From the NCBI RefSeq assembly GCF_013409365.1, contig NZ_JACCBA010000001.1:992001-1056000 (forward strand): a stretch of 64,000 bases of DNA, in the 5' to 3' direction. Below are positions 16,936 through 24,826 of this stretch, piece by piece; positions within the stretch are counted from its first letter, which is position 1; the number at the start of each line of letters is the position of its first letter. The notes beneath the pieces are model-generated. The model searched no databases and was not told where the DNA came from. It saw only the letters and a program-made list of their open reading frames with translations. Source of the DNA: Actinomadura luteofluorescens (GTDB taxonomy: Bacteria > Actinomycetota > Actinomycetes > Streptosporangiales > Streptosporangiaceae). The translations under genes and the position numbers were made by a program.

Positions 16936-17826
16936 ATGACTCGAGTACTCGTGACAGGTTCGTCCGGGTTCATCGGACACCACGTCGTGACGCGGTTGCA
17001 GTCCGACGGTCTGGACGTGACGGGGCTGGATCGTCGGACGGGCCACAACTCAGGCGACTTCATCCACAAGGACCTGCTCGACCTCCGAGAGGACTTCCAC
17101 CTTCACCATCGCCTGAAGTCCTTCACTCATGTGATTCATCTCGCCGCAGAGGCCTACGTCCCCACGTCCGTCACCCATCCCGATCGATACGTGCAGAACA
17201 ATGTGATCGGGACGACCAACCTCATTGAAGTACTAGCCGCGGCGCCCCACATCACCCGTTTCCTTCTGGTCTCCTCATGTGAGGTATACGGCACGACGTC
17301 CGTGCCGGTGGACGAGTCGGCGTCCCCGCGACCCGCGAGCCCCTACGCTGCGAGCAAGCTGAGTCAGGAGGCGTTCTGCCAGGCGGCCGCACAGTGTTGG
17401 GGGCTGCCTCTGGTCACCGCCCGGCTCTTCAACAACTATGGCCCCGGTCAGCAGCCCGACCGTCTGATTCCAGCACTGATGCGAGCCTGCACCGAGGGAA
17501 CCGAGTTCAGCATGACCTCGGACGGAAGCCAGACTCGGGACTGGGTTCATGTCCGAGATACGGCCGACGCCTTGGCGCGCCTCCTTTTTGCAGATGACGT
17601 GGAGGGCGGCATTTACAATGTGTGCGCCGAGAACGAGGTTTCCGTGCATGAGATATGCCGGCTGGTGTTCTCGCACGTGGAGAAGCCGCCAAAGGTCGTA
17701 CGCGCCTCAGCGATCGAGGGCCATCTGCGCCGTTCAGCGGGGATCGGCAGGAAACTGAGAGAAGCAACCGGATGGTCCCCTGCGGGTTCGCTGGACGGCC
17801 ACCTGAAGGAGGCGTTCACGTATTGA
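16936..17826 (+). CDS. NAD-dependent epimerase/dehydratase (extended SDR)
   Basis: A 296-residue nucleotide-sugar epimerase or dehydratase of the extended short-chain dehydrogenase family. NAD binding is shown by VTGSSGFIG (6-14). The catalytic set is Ser113/Ser114 in LVSSCEVYG with Y137 and K141 in SPYAASK. The substrate-side motif RLFNNYGPGQ and RDWVHVRD fit UDP-glucose 4-epimerase/dTDP-glucose dehydratase-like enzymes. ATG 16936 has GAGAGGAAG upstream. It is slightly shorter than typical GalE/RmlB proteins (about 320-340). Together with the divergent GT8 gene it suggests a small glycosylation unit (inference). Confidence 0.88.
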   Translation: MTRVLVTGSSGFIGHHVVTRLQSDGLDVTGLDRRTGHNSGDFIHKDLLDLREDFHLHHRLKSFTHVIHLAAEAYVPTSVTHPDRYVQNNVIGTTNLIEVLAAAPHITRFLLVSSCEVYGTTSVPVDESASPRPASPYAASKLSQEAFCQAAAQCWGLPLVTARLFNNYGPGQQPDRLIPALMRACTEGTEFSMTSDGSQTRDWVHVRDTADALARLLFADDVEGGIYNVCAENEVSVHEICRLVFSHVEKPPKVVRASAIEGHLRRSAGIGRKLREATGWSPAGSLDGHLKEAFTY

Positions 17827-17983
17827 GCCTCGGGCTCATCGGAACAGCATCGAGGCAACGCTCGCCCCCGCTCCGGTCACTGCTGCGTGGAGTTCGGCCC
17901 GCACGGCGAATGAGTCCGGCGTCCGCCTCCGGCGCCTTCAGCCGGTCTATGGTCATTTCGTCGGAAACGTGCGGGAGGTCCGG

Positions 17984-18796
17984 GTGGCGGTGGGGCGGGT
18001 TCTGGCGGCGATCGTGCTGGCGGGTGGGATGCTGATGGCGTGCGGCCCGGGCGGCTCCGAGTCGTTGCTGGACGAGCCGACCCTGGTGGTGGGGGTGCGG
18101 CCGGACCTGCCGGGGCTGGGGCTGCGGCGACCGGACGGCCGGTTCGAGGGGTTCGACATCGATGTCGCGCGGTACGTGGCGGACCGGCTCGGGAAGAAGG
18201 TGCGGTTCGTCCAGGTGCTGGCGTCCGAGCGGATCACGGCGCTGACGTCGGGGCGCGCCGACCTCGTCCTCGCGACCCTGTCGGTCACGCCCGAACGCAA
18301 GACGCAGGTCGCGTTCGCCGGGCCGTACTACATGTCCTACCAGGACGTGCTAGTCCGGTCGGACGAGCGCGGCGTCAAGGGCGTCCGGGACCTGACGGGG
18401 CGCCGGTTCTGCGCCGTCGAGGGGGCCGACCCCATCCAGCGGCTGCTGGCGGTGCACGGGATGACCGCCAGGACCGTCCCCGCCAAGAGCTATGACCAGT
18501 GCATGAGCATGATCAAGGGTCGGACGGTGGACGCGATCACGACGAACGACGTGATCCTGGCCGGCCTCGTCCGGCGGGAGGGCCGCGGGTATCGGCTCGT
18601 CAACGCTCGGATCAGCGAGCAGAACACCGGCATCGGGCTCCGCCGCGGCGACGTCGAGGGGTGCGAGGCGCTGAACCGGGCGATCACCCGCATGTACCAG
18701 GACGGGACGGCGGCGAGGTTGATGAACCGGTGGTTCGGCGGCACCGGGCTGGACCTGTCGATCATCGAGGTGCCGCAGTTCGAGGGGTGCGTCTAG
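17984..18796 (+). CDS. Amino-acid-type ABC solute-binding lipoprotein (SBP family 3)
   Basis: A 270-residue extracytoplasmic binding protein. A hydrophobic signal ends in the lipobox LMAC, giving lipid-anchored Cys20. The mature part shows the family 3 pattern VVGVRPDLPGLGLRRPDG, FEGFDIDVARYVADRLG and the repeated LTSGRADLVLATLSVTPERK seen in glutamate/glutamine/polar amino acid receptors. GTG 17984 was preferred because GGGAGG lies 5 nt upstream; GTG 17969 is in frame but has no site. No permease or ATPase gene adjoins it, so it is an orphan receptor or works with a transporter elsewhere. Confidence 0.88.
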   Translation: MAVGRVLAAIVLAGGMLMACGPGGSESLLDEPTLVVGVRPDLPGLGLRRPDGRFEGFDIDVARYVADRLGKKVRFVQVLASERITALTSGRADLVLATLSVTPERKTQVAFAGPYYMSYQDVLVRSDERGVKGVRDLTGRRFCAVEGADPIQRLLAVHGMTARTVPAKSYDQCMSMIKGRTVDAITTNDVILAGLVRREGRGYRLVNARISEQNTGIGLRRGDVEGCEALNRAITRMYQDGTAARLMNRWFGGTGLDLSIIEVPQFEGCV

Positions 18797-18837
18797 GGCC
18801 TGTCTCGTCGGCGGTGTCAGCCGGGGCCGGCGAACGC

Positions 18838-18853
18838 CCGGCCGAAGGGCCGG
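18838..18853. terminator. Candidate bidirectional terminator hairpin
   Basis: Perfect 6-bp stem CCGGCC/GGCCGG closed by a GAAG tetraloop between the convergent binding-protein and LacI genes. No T-tract, which is common for actinomycete terminators. Confidence 0.4.
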
Positions 18854-18898
18854 ATCCGCGGACCCGGTCCCTCCGGCCCAGCGCTCACGCCGGCCCGG

Positions 18899-19906
18899 TC
18901 AGGCGGACTCGCGGACGACCAGTTCGGTGGGAAGGATCTTGTAGCGTTCCCGGTCCGGCGGGCGCCGGCCCTCGGCCAGGGTCAGCAGGAGGTGGACCAT
19001 CGCGGCGGCCTGCTCGCTCACGGGCTGGCGGACGGTGGTGAGCGGTGGTTCGCAGTAGCGCGCCGCCTCGATGTCGTCGAACCCGACGACGGCGACGTCG
19101 TCCGGCACCCGCCGCCCGGCGGAGCGCAGCGTGCGCAGCGCCCCGATCGCCATCATGTCGTTGGCGGCGAACACCGCGTCGAGCGCCGGATCGTCCTCCA
19201 GCAACTGCCGCATCGCCTCCGCCCCGGACTCGCGCGTGAAGTCGCCCAGCGCGATGATCGGACGGCGGCCGGCGTCGCGCAGGGCCTCGCGGTATCCGGC
19301 GAGGCGGTCCTGGCCGGCGACCATGTCGAGCGGGCCGGTGATGGCGGCGATCCGCCGGCGGCCGGTGCCCAGAAGATGGCGCACGGCGGCGGCCGCGCCG
19401 CCGGCGTTGTCGTTGTCGACGTACGGCAGGTCCACCGGAACCGTGGGCCGGCCGTAGGAGACGACCGGGACGCGCAGGCGCCCGAGGGCGGCGGGCAGCG
19501 GATCGGCTCCGTGCATCGACATCAGCATGACGCCGTCCACGTGGCCGCCCGCCACGTACCGCTCGACCCGCGCGTGCCCGCCCGGCGATCCGGCCAGCAT
19601 GAGCACCACCTGCTTGTCGGCGGCCTCCAGCTCGACGCTGGCCGAGCGGATCACGGTGGAGAACATCGGATCGTCGGAGAACACCCGGGTGGGCGGCTCG
19701 GACACCACCAGGGCGTAGGAGTTGGTCTGCCGGGTGACCAGGCTTCGCGCCGCCGGATTGGGCACGTAGCCCAGCTCCCTGATCGCCAGCTCGACGACCT
19801 CCCGGATGCGCGGGTTGACGGTCGCCGACCCGTTCACCACCCGGGAGACGGTGGCCCGGGACACGCCCGCGCGTGCGGCCACCGCCTCCAGTGTGGGCCG
19901 GCTCAA
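18899..19906 (-). CDS. LacI-family transcriptional repressor
   Basis: A 335-residue LacI/GalR regulator, presumed to sense a beta-glucoside released by the linked glucanase system. The N-terminal HTH reads TLEAVAARAGVSRATVSRVVNG with the hinge helix AIRELGYVPNPAARSL, followed by a periplasmic-binding-protein-like sensor domain. The start is a TTG at 19906 that overlaps the beta-glucosidase stop as TTGA (19903-19906), so it is the last, translationally coupled gene of the sugar operon, an autoregulatory layout. The open frame extends upstream to 20029 inside the GH1 gene but without homology. Its likely operator is the GAGAGCGCTCTC palindrome found twice at 24569-24719. Confidence 0.92.
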   Translation of the reverse strand: MSRPTLEAVAARAGVSRATVSRVVNGSATVNPRIREVVELAIRELGYVPNPAARSLVTRQTNSYALVVSEPPTRVFSDDPMFSTVIRSASVELEAADKQVVLMLAGSPGGHARVERYVAGGHVDGVMLMSMHGADPLPAALGRLRVPVVSYGRPTVPVDLPYVDNDNAGGAAAAVRHLLGTGRRRIAAITGPLDMVAGQDRLAGYREALRDAGRRPIIALGDFTRESGAEAMRQLLEDDPALDAVFAANDMMAIGALRTLRSAGRRVPDDVAVVGFDDIEAARYCEPPLTTVRQPVSEQAAAMVHLLLTLAEGRRPPDRERYKILPTELVVRESA

Positions 19907-21279
19907 TCTCGCACCCCGTTCCTGCGGATCACGTCGCGGAACCACAACGCGCTGTCCTTCACGATGCGGCGCTGAGAAGCGTAGTCGACGTAGACGATCC
20001 CGAATCGGCGCCGGTATCCCTCGGCCCATTCGAAATTGTCCAGCAGCGACCAGACGAAGTACCCGCGCAGGTCGGCCCCGGCCTCGATGGCGGCGTGGGC
20101 GGCGGACAGGTGGTCGCTGAGGTAGGCCATCCGGTCGGCGTCGGCGACACGGTCGCCGTCCGGTTCGTCGGGGAAGGCCGCCCCGTTCTCGGTGACGACC
20201 AGCGGCACCCGCGGGTGGTCGCGGGACAGGCGCGTGAGCAGGGCGGTCAGCCCGGTCGGCTCGATCGGCCAGCCCATCTCGGTGGTCACGCCCCGGGCGG
20301 GCAGGAACGCGATGCCCTCGCTGCCGGGGTGGGCCGGGTCGGCCGGTGCGCCCGGCACGGCGGCCACGTACGTGGGGTTGTAGTAGTTGACGCCGAGCAG
20401 GTCGATCGGCTGGGCGATGGCGGCGGCGTCGCCTTCCGCGATGTGGCCGAGTCCGCCGTGCCTCTCCACGATCGCCCGCACGTCGGACGGCAGGGCGCCC
20501 GTCAGCACGGGGTCGAGGAACTGCCGGTTGACCAGGCCGTCCACCAGCCGTACCGCGTCCGCGTCCGTCCCCATGACGGGCGAGAGGTTGAGGGTGAGGC
20601 AGATCTGCGGCGCACCGCCGGCCCGCAGGGCGGACGTGCCGAGCCCGTGGGCGAGCAGCAGGTGGTGGGCCGCTCGGAACGCGGCGGCGGGGTCACGGCG
20701 TCCGGGCGCGTGCTGGCCGGACGCGTACCCGAGGAACGCCGCGACCCATGGCTCGTTGAGCGTGGTCCAGGCCGTGACGCGGTCGCCGAGCCGCTCGTGC
20801 ACGGCCGACGCGTAGTCGGCGAACCTGAGGGCGGTGCTCCGGTCGGCCCATCCGCCACGCTCCTCCAGCGCCTGGGGAAGGTCCCAGTGGTAGAGGGTGG
20901 CGTACGGGTCGATGCCGTGCGCGAGGAGTTCGTCGACCAGGCGGTCGTAGAAGTCCAGGCCGCGCGGGTTGACCGGGCCGGACCCGTCGGGCTGAACCCG
21001 CGGCCAGGCGATCGAGAAGCGGTACGCGGGCAGTCCCAGTCCGGCCATCAGCGCGACGTCGGCGGCGTACCGGCGGTAGTGGTCGCAGGCGACCTCGCCG
21101 GTGTGGCCTCCGGCGACGGCGCCGGGCCGGGTCGAGAAGACGTCCCAGATCGACGGGCCGCGCCCGTCGTCGCCGGTCGCGCCCTCGATCTGGTACGCCG
21201 CGGTGGCGGCGCCCCACACGAATCCGGGTGGGAAGGCGAGCGTCCGGCCGGACGCGCCGGTGTCGGTGCGCGTGGTCAT
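19903..21279 (-). CDS. GH1 beta-glucosidase
   Basis: A 458-residue family 1 glycoside hydrolase, retaining mechanism, probably cleaving beta-glucosides such as laminaribiose or cellobiose in the cytoplasm. The N-terminal signature FPPGFVWGAATAAYQIEGA, the acid/base E176 in TLNEPW and the nucleophile E364 in VTENGA are all present, and the length is normal. No signal peptide. The ATG at 21279 overlaps the stop of the upstream permease gene as ATGA, and its own stop overlaps the LacI start. Order in the operon: binding protein, permease, permease, glucosidase, repressor. Confidence 0.95.
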   Translation of the reverse strand: MTTRTDTGASGRTLAFPPGFVWGAATAAYQIEGATGDDGRGPSIWDVFSTRPGAVAGGHTGEVACDHYRRYAADVALMAGLGLPAYRFSIAWPRVQPDGSGPVNPRGLDFYDRLVDELLAHGIDPYATLYHWDLPQALEERGGWADRSTALRFADYASAVHERLGDRVTAWTTLNEPWVAAFLGYASGQHAPGRRDPAAAFRAAHHLLLAHGLGTSALRAGGAPQICLTLNLSPVMGTDADAVRLVDGLVNRQFLDPVLTGALPSDVRAIVERHGGLGHIAEGDAAAIAQPIDLLGVNYYNPTYVAAVPGAPADPAHPGSEGIAFLPARGVTTEMGWPIEPTGLTALLTRLSRDHPRVPLVVTENGAAFPDEPDGDRVADADRMAYLSDHLSAAHAAIEAGADLRGYFVWSLLDNFEWAEGYRRRFGIVYVDYASQRRIVKDSALWFRDVIRRNGVRD

Positions 21280-22112
21280 CCCTTGACCGCCCCCTGCATG
21301 ATGCCTCCGATGATGCGTTTGCCGAGCAGGGCGAAGACCAGCACCAGTGGCAGCGTGGCCACCGCGGTGCCGGCCAGGCCGAGCGAGAAGTCCTGGACGT
21401 AGCCGCTGGCGAGTGCGGACAGCGCGACCTGGACGGTCGGGTCGTCCGGGGTGAGGACGACCAGCGGCCAGAAGTAGTCGTTCCAGGCCGTCATGAACGT
21501 GAGCATGCCGAGAACGGCGGCGGCGGGACGCGCCACCGGCGCCACGACGTGCCAGAAGAGCCGCCAGTTGCCGCAGCCGTCGACGCGGGCGGCCTCCAGC
21601 AGCTCGGTCGGCAGCGCCCGGGACAGGTACTGGGTCATGAAGAAGACCCCGAACGCGTTGACGAGAGCGGGGGCGATGACCGCGTACAGGGTGCCGGTCC
21701 AGTGCAGCTTGATCATCAGCATGTACAGCGGGATGATCCCGAGCTGGGTCGGGATCATCATGGTCCCGACGGTCAGCCCGAGCAGCAGGGTGCGTCCGCG
21801 AAAGCGCAGCTTGGCGAACGCGAAGCCGGCCAGCGTCGAGAAGAACACCACCGAGAGTGTGATGGAGCCCGCCACGATCAGGGAGTTCAGCAGCGCCAGC
21901 GCGAACGGCGCGGTGTCGAAGACCTTGGCGATGTTGGCGAGCAGGTTTCCGCCCGGGACCATCGGCGGCGGCACCTCGGCCATGGCGCCGTTGTCCTGCG
22001 AGGCGACGATGACGCTCCAGTAGATGGGGAAGGCGGAGAAGAACGCCACCCCGATCAGCGTCAGGTGGGTCAGCCTGTGGGGCAGCGAACCGCGGGCGCG
22101 GAGTCCGGTCAT
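21276..22112 (-). CDS. Carbohydrate ABC transporter permease (MalG-type)
   Basis: A 278-residue inner-membrane subunit of a CUT1-type sugar importer. About six transmembrane segments are visible, plus the EAA loop ELLEAARVDGCGNWRLFWHVVAP, which contacts the ATPase. The start ATG 22112 overlaps the upstream permease stop as ATGA. No ATPase gene is in the operon; actinomycete CUT1 systems often share an MsiK-like ATPase encoded elsewhere. Confidence 0.92.
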   Translation of the reverse strand: MTGLRARGSLPHRLTHLTLIGVAFFSAFPIYWSVIVASQDNGAMAEVPPPMVPGGNLLANIAKVFDTAPFALALLNSLIVAGSITLSVVFFSTLAGFAFAKLRFRGRTLLLGLTVGTMMIPTQLGIIPLYMLMIKLHWTGTLYAVIAPALVNAFGVFFMTQYLSRALPTELLEAARVDGCGNWRLFWHVVAPVARPAAAVLGMLTFMTAWNDYFWPLVVLTPDDPTVQVALSALASGYVQDFSLGLAGTAVATLPLVLVFALLGKRIIGGIMQGAVKG

Positions 22113-23107
22113 GACAGGCCCCCCTTCATGCGGCGGGCGAGCAGGAAGTTGACGCCCACCGCGACCATGACGAGCAGCAGCATCAGCCAGGCGGCGGCCG
22201 ACGCGTAGCCGAAGTCGAAGTTGCGGAAGCCCAGCTCGTAGAGGTAGAGCGACAGCGTCTGGAACTTGCGGCCCGCGCCGCCGGTGGCGATCGCGGCCGG
22301 CCCGACCTGGGCCCCGAAGAGCATCGGCTCCGCCATGATCTGCATCGAGCCGATGGTGGACACGATCATCGTGAACAGGAGGGTCGGCTTGATCATCGGG
22401 ACGGTGATCGAGCGCAGCTGCTTGAGCCGCGACGCTCCGTCGATGGTGGCCGCCTCGTACAGCTCCCGCGGGACGGCCTGCATCGCGGCCAGGTAGATGA
22501 GGGCGTTGTAGCCGGTCCAGCGCCAGATGATCATCAGGGCGATGGCCACGTGGCTGGACGCGGTGCCGGCCTGCCAGTCGACGCGGCCGGCGCCGAGGTG
22601 GGTCAGCACCATGTTGATCAGGCCGTAGTCGCGGCCGAACAGCTGGCTGAAGATGACGACGACCGCCACGACGCTGGTGACGTTGGGCAGCAGCAGGGTG
22701 ATGCGGTAGAAGGTCTGCGCCTTCAGCGGCCGGTTGAGCAGGTGGGCCAGCCACAGCGCGAGCAGCAGCTGCGGCACCGCCGACAGCACGCCGATCGACG
22801 CCGTGTTGAACGCCGCGTTCCAGAAGTTGCCGTCGGACAGCAGGGTGCGGAAGTTGTCGAGGCCGACGAAGCCCTGGTCGCCCTTGAGCAGGCTCCAGTC
22901 GTGCAGCGCGACCCAGGCCGTGTACAGCAGCGGGAACAGCCCGAACACGGCGAAGATCACAAGGAAGGGCGAGACGTAGGCGTACGGGCTGACGGCGCGG
23001 TCGAACCGGTTCCACCGCGAGCCGCCCGGCCGGTGCCGGGCGCGGGTGGGGCCGGTTCGCCGCCGGGCGGTGGCGGTGGGGAGCGGGTCGGTCTGGCGCA
23101 GGGCCAT
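22109..23107 (-). CDS. Carbohydrate ABC transporter permease (MalF-type)
   Basis: A 332-residue membrane subunit partnering the MalG-type permease. A basic N-terminal tail (about 40 residues) precedes the first hydrophobic segment in YAYVSPFLVIFAVFGLFPLL; about six membrane segments follow, with the EAA loop ELYEAATIDGASRLKQLRSI. It lies about 115 bp after the binding-protein gene and is translationally coupled to the next permease by ATGA. Confidence 0.92.
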   Translation of the reverse strand: MALRQTDPLPTATARRRTGPTRARHRPGGSRWNRFDRAVSPYAYVSPFLVIFAVFGLFPLLYTAWVALHDWSLLKGDQGFVGLDNFRTLLSDGNFWNAAFNTASIGVLSAVPQLLLALWLAHLLNRPLKAQTFYRITLLLPNVTSVVAVVVIFSQLFGRDYGLINMVLTHLGAGRVDWQAGTASSHVAIALMIIWRWTGYNALIYLAAMQAVPRELYEAATIDGASRLKQLRSITVPMIKPTLLFTMIVSTIGSMQIMAEPMLFGAQVGPAAIATGGAGRKFQTLSLYLYELGFRNFDFGYASAAAWLMLLLVMVAVGVNFLLARRMKGGLS

Positions 23108-23175
23108 GGAAGATCCTTTCGTGAGCCGGCCCGGACGCCGCGCGGGCCTCCGGGTTCGGCGCGTGCGGCCGGCGA

Positions 23176-23195
23176 GTCCCCGGGGAACCGGAGAC
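23176..23195 (-). terminator. Intra-operon hairpin after the binding-protein gene
   Basis: A hairpin with 8-nt arms, GTCCCCGG/CCGGAGAC with one mismatch and a GGAA loop, lies in the gap between the binding-protein and first permease genes. Such elements commonly lower downstream expression or protect the abundant binding-protein mRNA. No T-tract. Confidence 0.3.
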
Positions 23196-23222
23196 CCGCC
23201 GATCAGCCGTCACGCCGGCGGG

Positions 23223-24533
23223 CTACTTGACCTTCGACACGTCGTCCAGAGCCTGCTTCCAGGCCTGGTCAGGGGACTGCCTGCCCTGGTCCACGCGGGT
23301 CAGGCCGTTGCCGATGGCGGCCCTGACCTGGCCTTCGGCCGGACCGAGGTGCTGGGGGTCGAGGCTCTTGGCCGAGTCGGCGTAGATCTTCCCGACCGGC
23401 GCCCCGTTGAAGAACGGGTTGGTGTGGTCGCGGACTTCGGGCTTGTCGTACAGCGCCGGAAGTGAGGGGAAGTTGCCGATGGCCTTGAACACCGCCTCCT
23501 GCTGGGGTGCGGCGGAAAGGAACTGCACCAGTTCGGCGGCCTCCTTCTGATGCTTGCTCTGGGTCGGCACCGTGAGGTGAGTGCCGCCCGCGCTGCCGCC
23601 GCCGCCCGGGATCGCGGCGATGTCCCACCGCCCGGAGGAGCCCGGGGAGTGCTCCTGGATGTAGGCCATCATCCAGGCCGGGCAGGCGACGGTCGCGAAG
23701 GAGCTCTTGGCGAAGCCGGTGTCCCACGCGGGCGTGAAGGAGGTCAGTTTGGCCGACAGGCCGTCCGCGACCATCCGCGTCGACAGGTCCCACGCCTGCT
23801 TGACGGCGGGGTTGGTGGCCGCCACGACCTTGTCCTGCCGGTCGTACACGCCCTCCGGGGCCTGCGCCACCATCGCGCGGAAGAACTCGCCGGGGCCGTC
23901 CACGAACTTCGCGCCGGACGGAGCCTTCGCGGCGAAGCGCCGGCCCGTGTCCAGGAACGCCTGCCAGGTCGGCCACAGCGCGGAGACCTTGGCCCGGTCG
24001 GCCGGCAGCCCGGCCTTCGCGAACAGGTCGCGCCGGTAGCACAGTGCCAGGCCGCCCACGTCCGTGCCCAGTCCGATCACCGCGCCGTTCGCGGCGACGC
24101 CCTGCTGCCACTTCCAGGCCAGGTACTCGCTCTGCCGGGTGGACGCGCCGTACTTGCGCAGGTCCACGAAGCGCTGCGGCTGCGCGGTGTAGGTCCCGAT
24201 GTAGCCGACCTCGATCGCCTCGACGTCGGCCGCGCCGCTGCCGGTCGCGATGTGCGCGGCCAGGTTGGTGTGGTGGTCGTCGTAGGTCGCCTGGCGTTCC
24301 TTGATCCGGACGTTCGGGTGCGCCTGCTCGAACCGGCGGTAGAGGGGTTCGAACCCGAAGTCGCCGAACAGGCCGACCGACAGCGTGATGTTCTCCTTGC
24401 CGGCGGCGGCCGATCCGCCGCAGGCTCCGGCCAGGAGCAGCGCGCCGGCGGTGATGGTCGCGCTGAGGGCACGCGCGGGCGTCCCTCCTCGCGTGCGGGG
24501 ACGGGCGCGGCGGCCGCCCAGTGTCGGTCTCAT
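23223..24533 (-). CDS. Sugar ABC transporter solute-binding lipoprotein (SBP family 1)
   Basis: A 436-residue extracellular receptor of the CUT1 family. A basic N-region and hydrophobic core end in the lipobox LAGAC, giving lipidated Cys38. The mature protein carries the family 1 pattern (GLFGDFGFEPLYRRFEQAHP and later PTQSKHQKEAAELVQFL). ATG 24533 has a GGAGG 5 nt upstream. It is first in the minus-strand sugar operon and sits directly behind a LacI-type operator. Given the divergent GH81 glucanase, the ligand is probably a beta-1,3-gluco-oligosaccharide (inference). Confidence 0.92.
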   Translation of the reverse strand: MRPTLGGRRARPRTRGGTPARALSATITAGALLLAGACGGSAAAGKENITLSVGLFGDFGFEPLYRRFEQAHPNVRIKERQATYDDHHTNLAAHIATGSGAADVEAIEVGYIGTYTAQPQRFVDLRKYGASTRQSEYLAWKWQQGVAANGAVIGLGTDVGGLALCYRRDLFAKAGLPADRAKVSALWPTWQAFLDTGRRFAAKAPSGAKFVDGPGEFFRAMVAQAPEGVYDRQDKVVAATNPAVKQAWDLSTRMVADGLSAKLTSFTPAWDTGFAKSSFATVACPAWMMAYIQEHSPGSSGRWDIAAIPGGGGSAGGTHLTVPTQSKHQKEAAELVQFLSAAPQQEAVFKAIGNFPSLPALYDKPEVRDHTNPFFNGAPVGKIYADSAKSLDPQHLGPAEGQVRAAIGNGLTRVDQGRQSPDQAWKQALDDVSKVK

Positions 24534-24568
24534 GAATCCTCCGGGGCCGAGTGATCGTCTGCTGCCGA

Positions 24569-24580
24569 GAGAGCGCTCTC
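24569..24580. promoter_or_regulatory. LacI-type operator, copy 1 (sugar operon side)
   Basis: Perfect 12-bp palindrome GAGAGCGCTCTC with the central CG of LacI-family sites. It lies about 30 nt downstream of a TTGACA -35 box on the minus strand (24610-24615), so it would cover the transcription start of the binding-protein operon. The -10 (CAATCT, 18-nt spacing) is weak. Confidence 0.75.
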
Positions 24581-24609
24581 CCAAGAGATTGGGCCGTCGA
24601 CTCGTCGAC

Positions 24610-24615
24610 TGTCAA
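24610..24615 (-). promoter_or_regulatory. -35 box of the sugar operon promoter
   Basis: Exact TTGACA on the minus strand, 30-41 nt upstream of operator copy 1. It overlaps the edge of a repeat of two GTCGAC palindromes (24596-24609). Confidence 0.45.
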
Positions 24616-24707
24616 CGGGTTCGCCTACAAGAATGCTGGTTTGCCGCCTCATCACACGCGTCCAGGATTCGGTATTGACGGCGCCGAAGGATTGCGCTCT
24701 TCTGTGT

Positions 24708-24719
24708 GAGAGCGCTCTC
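24708..24719. promoter_or_regulatory. LacI-type operator, copy 2 (glucanase side)
   Basis: Second identical GAGAGCGCTCTC palindrome. It lies 27 nt after a TTGACG -35-like box on the plus strand (24675-24680) and about 107 bp before the GH81 start codon. The mirror-image placement of copies 1 and 2 suggests one repressor controls both arms. Confidence 0.75.
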
Positions 24720-24826
24720 TCGTCTGCGCCTTCCGCGCAGCCCCCGCCCGCCCTCCACCCACCCCCTCCGCACGGCATGTTCACGTCCCCCGACGCCGTG
24801 CGGATCAGATCTGGGAGGCGTTAACG

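Noticed and set aside
15578..17826. Genomic island between 15.6 and 17.8 kb
   Set aside because: Composition is lower in GC mainly in the intergenic gap, and no integrase, transposase, tRNA or direct repeat was found to mark ends.
21276..23213. A 645-codon frame joining both sugar permeases
   Set aside because: Only the part from 22112 is real (MalG-type permease). The upstream part is the wrong frame of the MalF-type gene, and the ATGA overlap explains the junction.
24596..24609. GTCGACTCGTCGAC in the sugar-regulon promoter as an operator
   Set aside because: Two adjacent short palindromes could be chance in 70% GC DNA; the flanking GAGAGCGCTCTC pair is a far better operator candidate.
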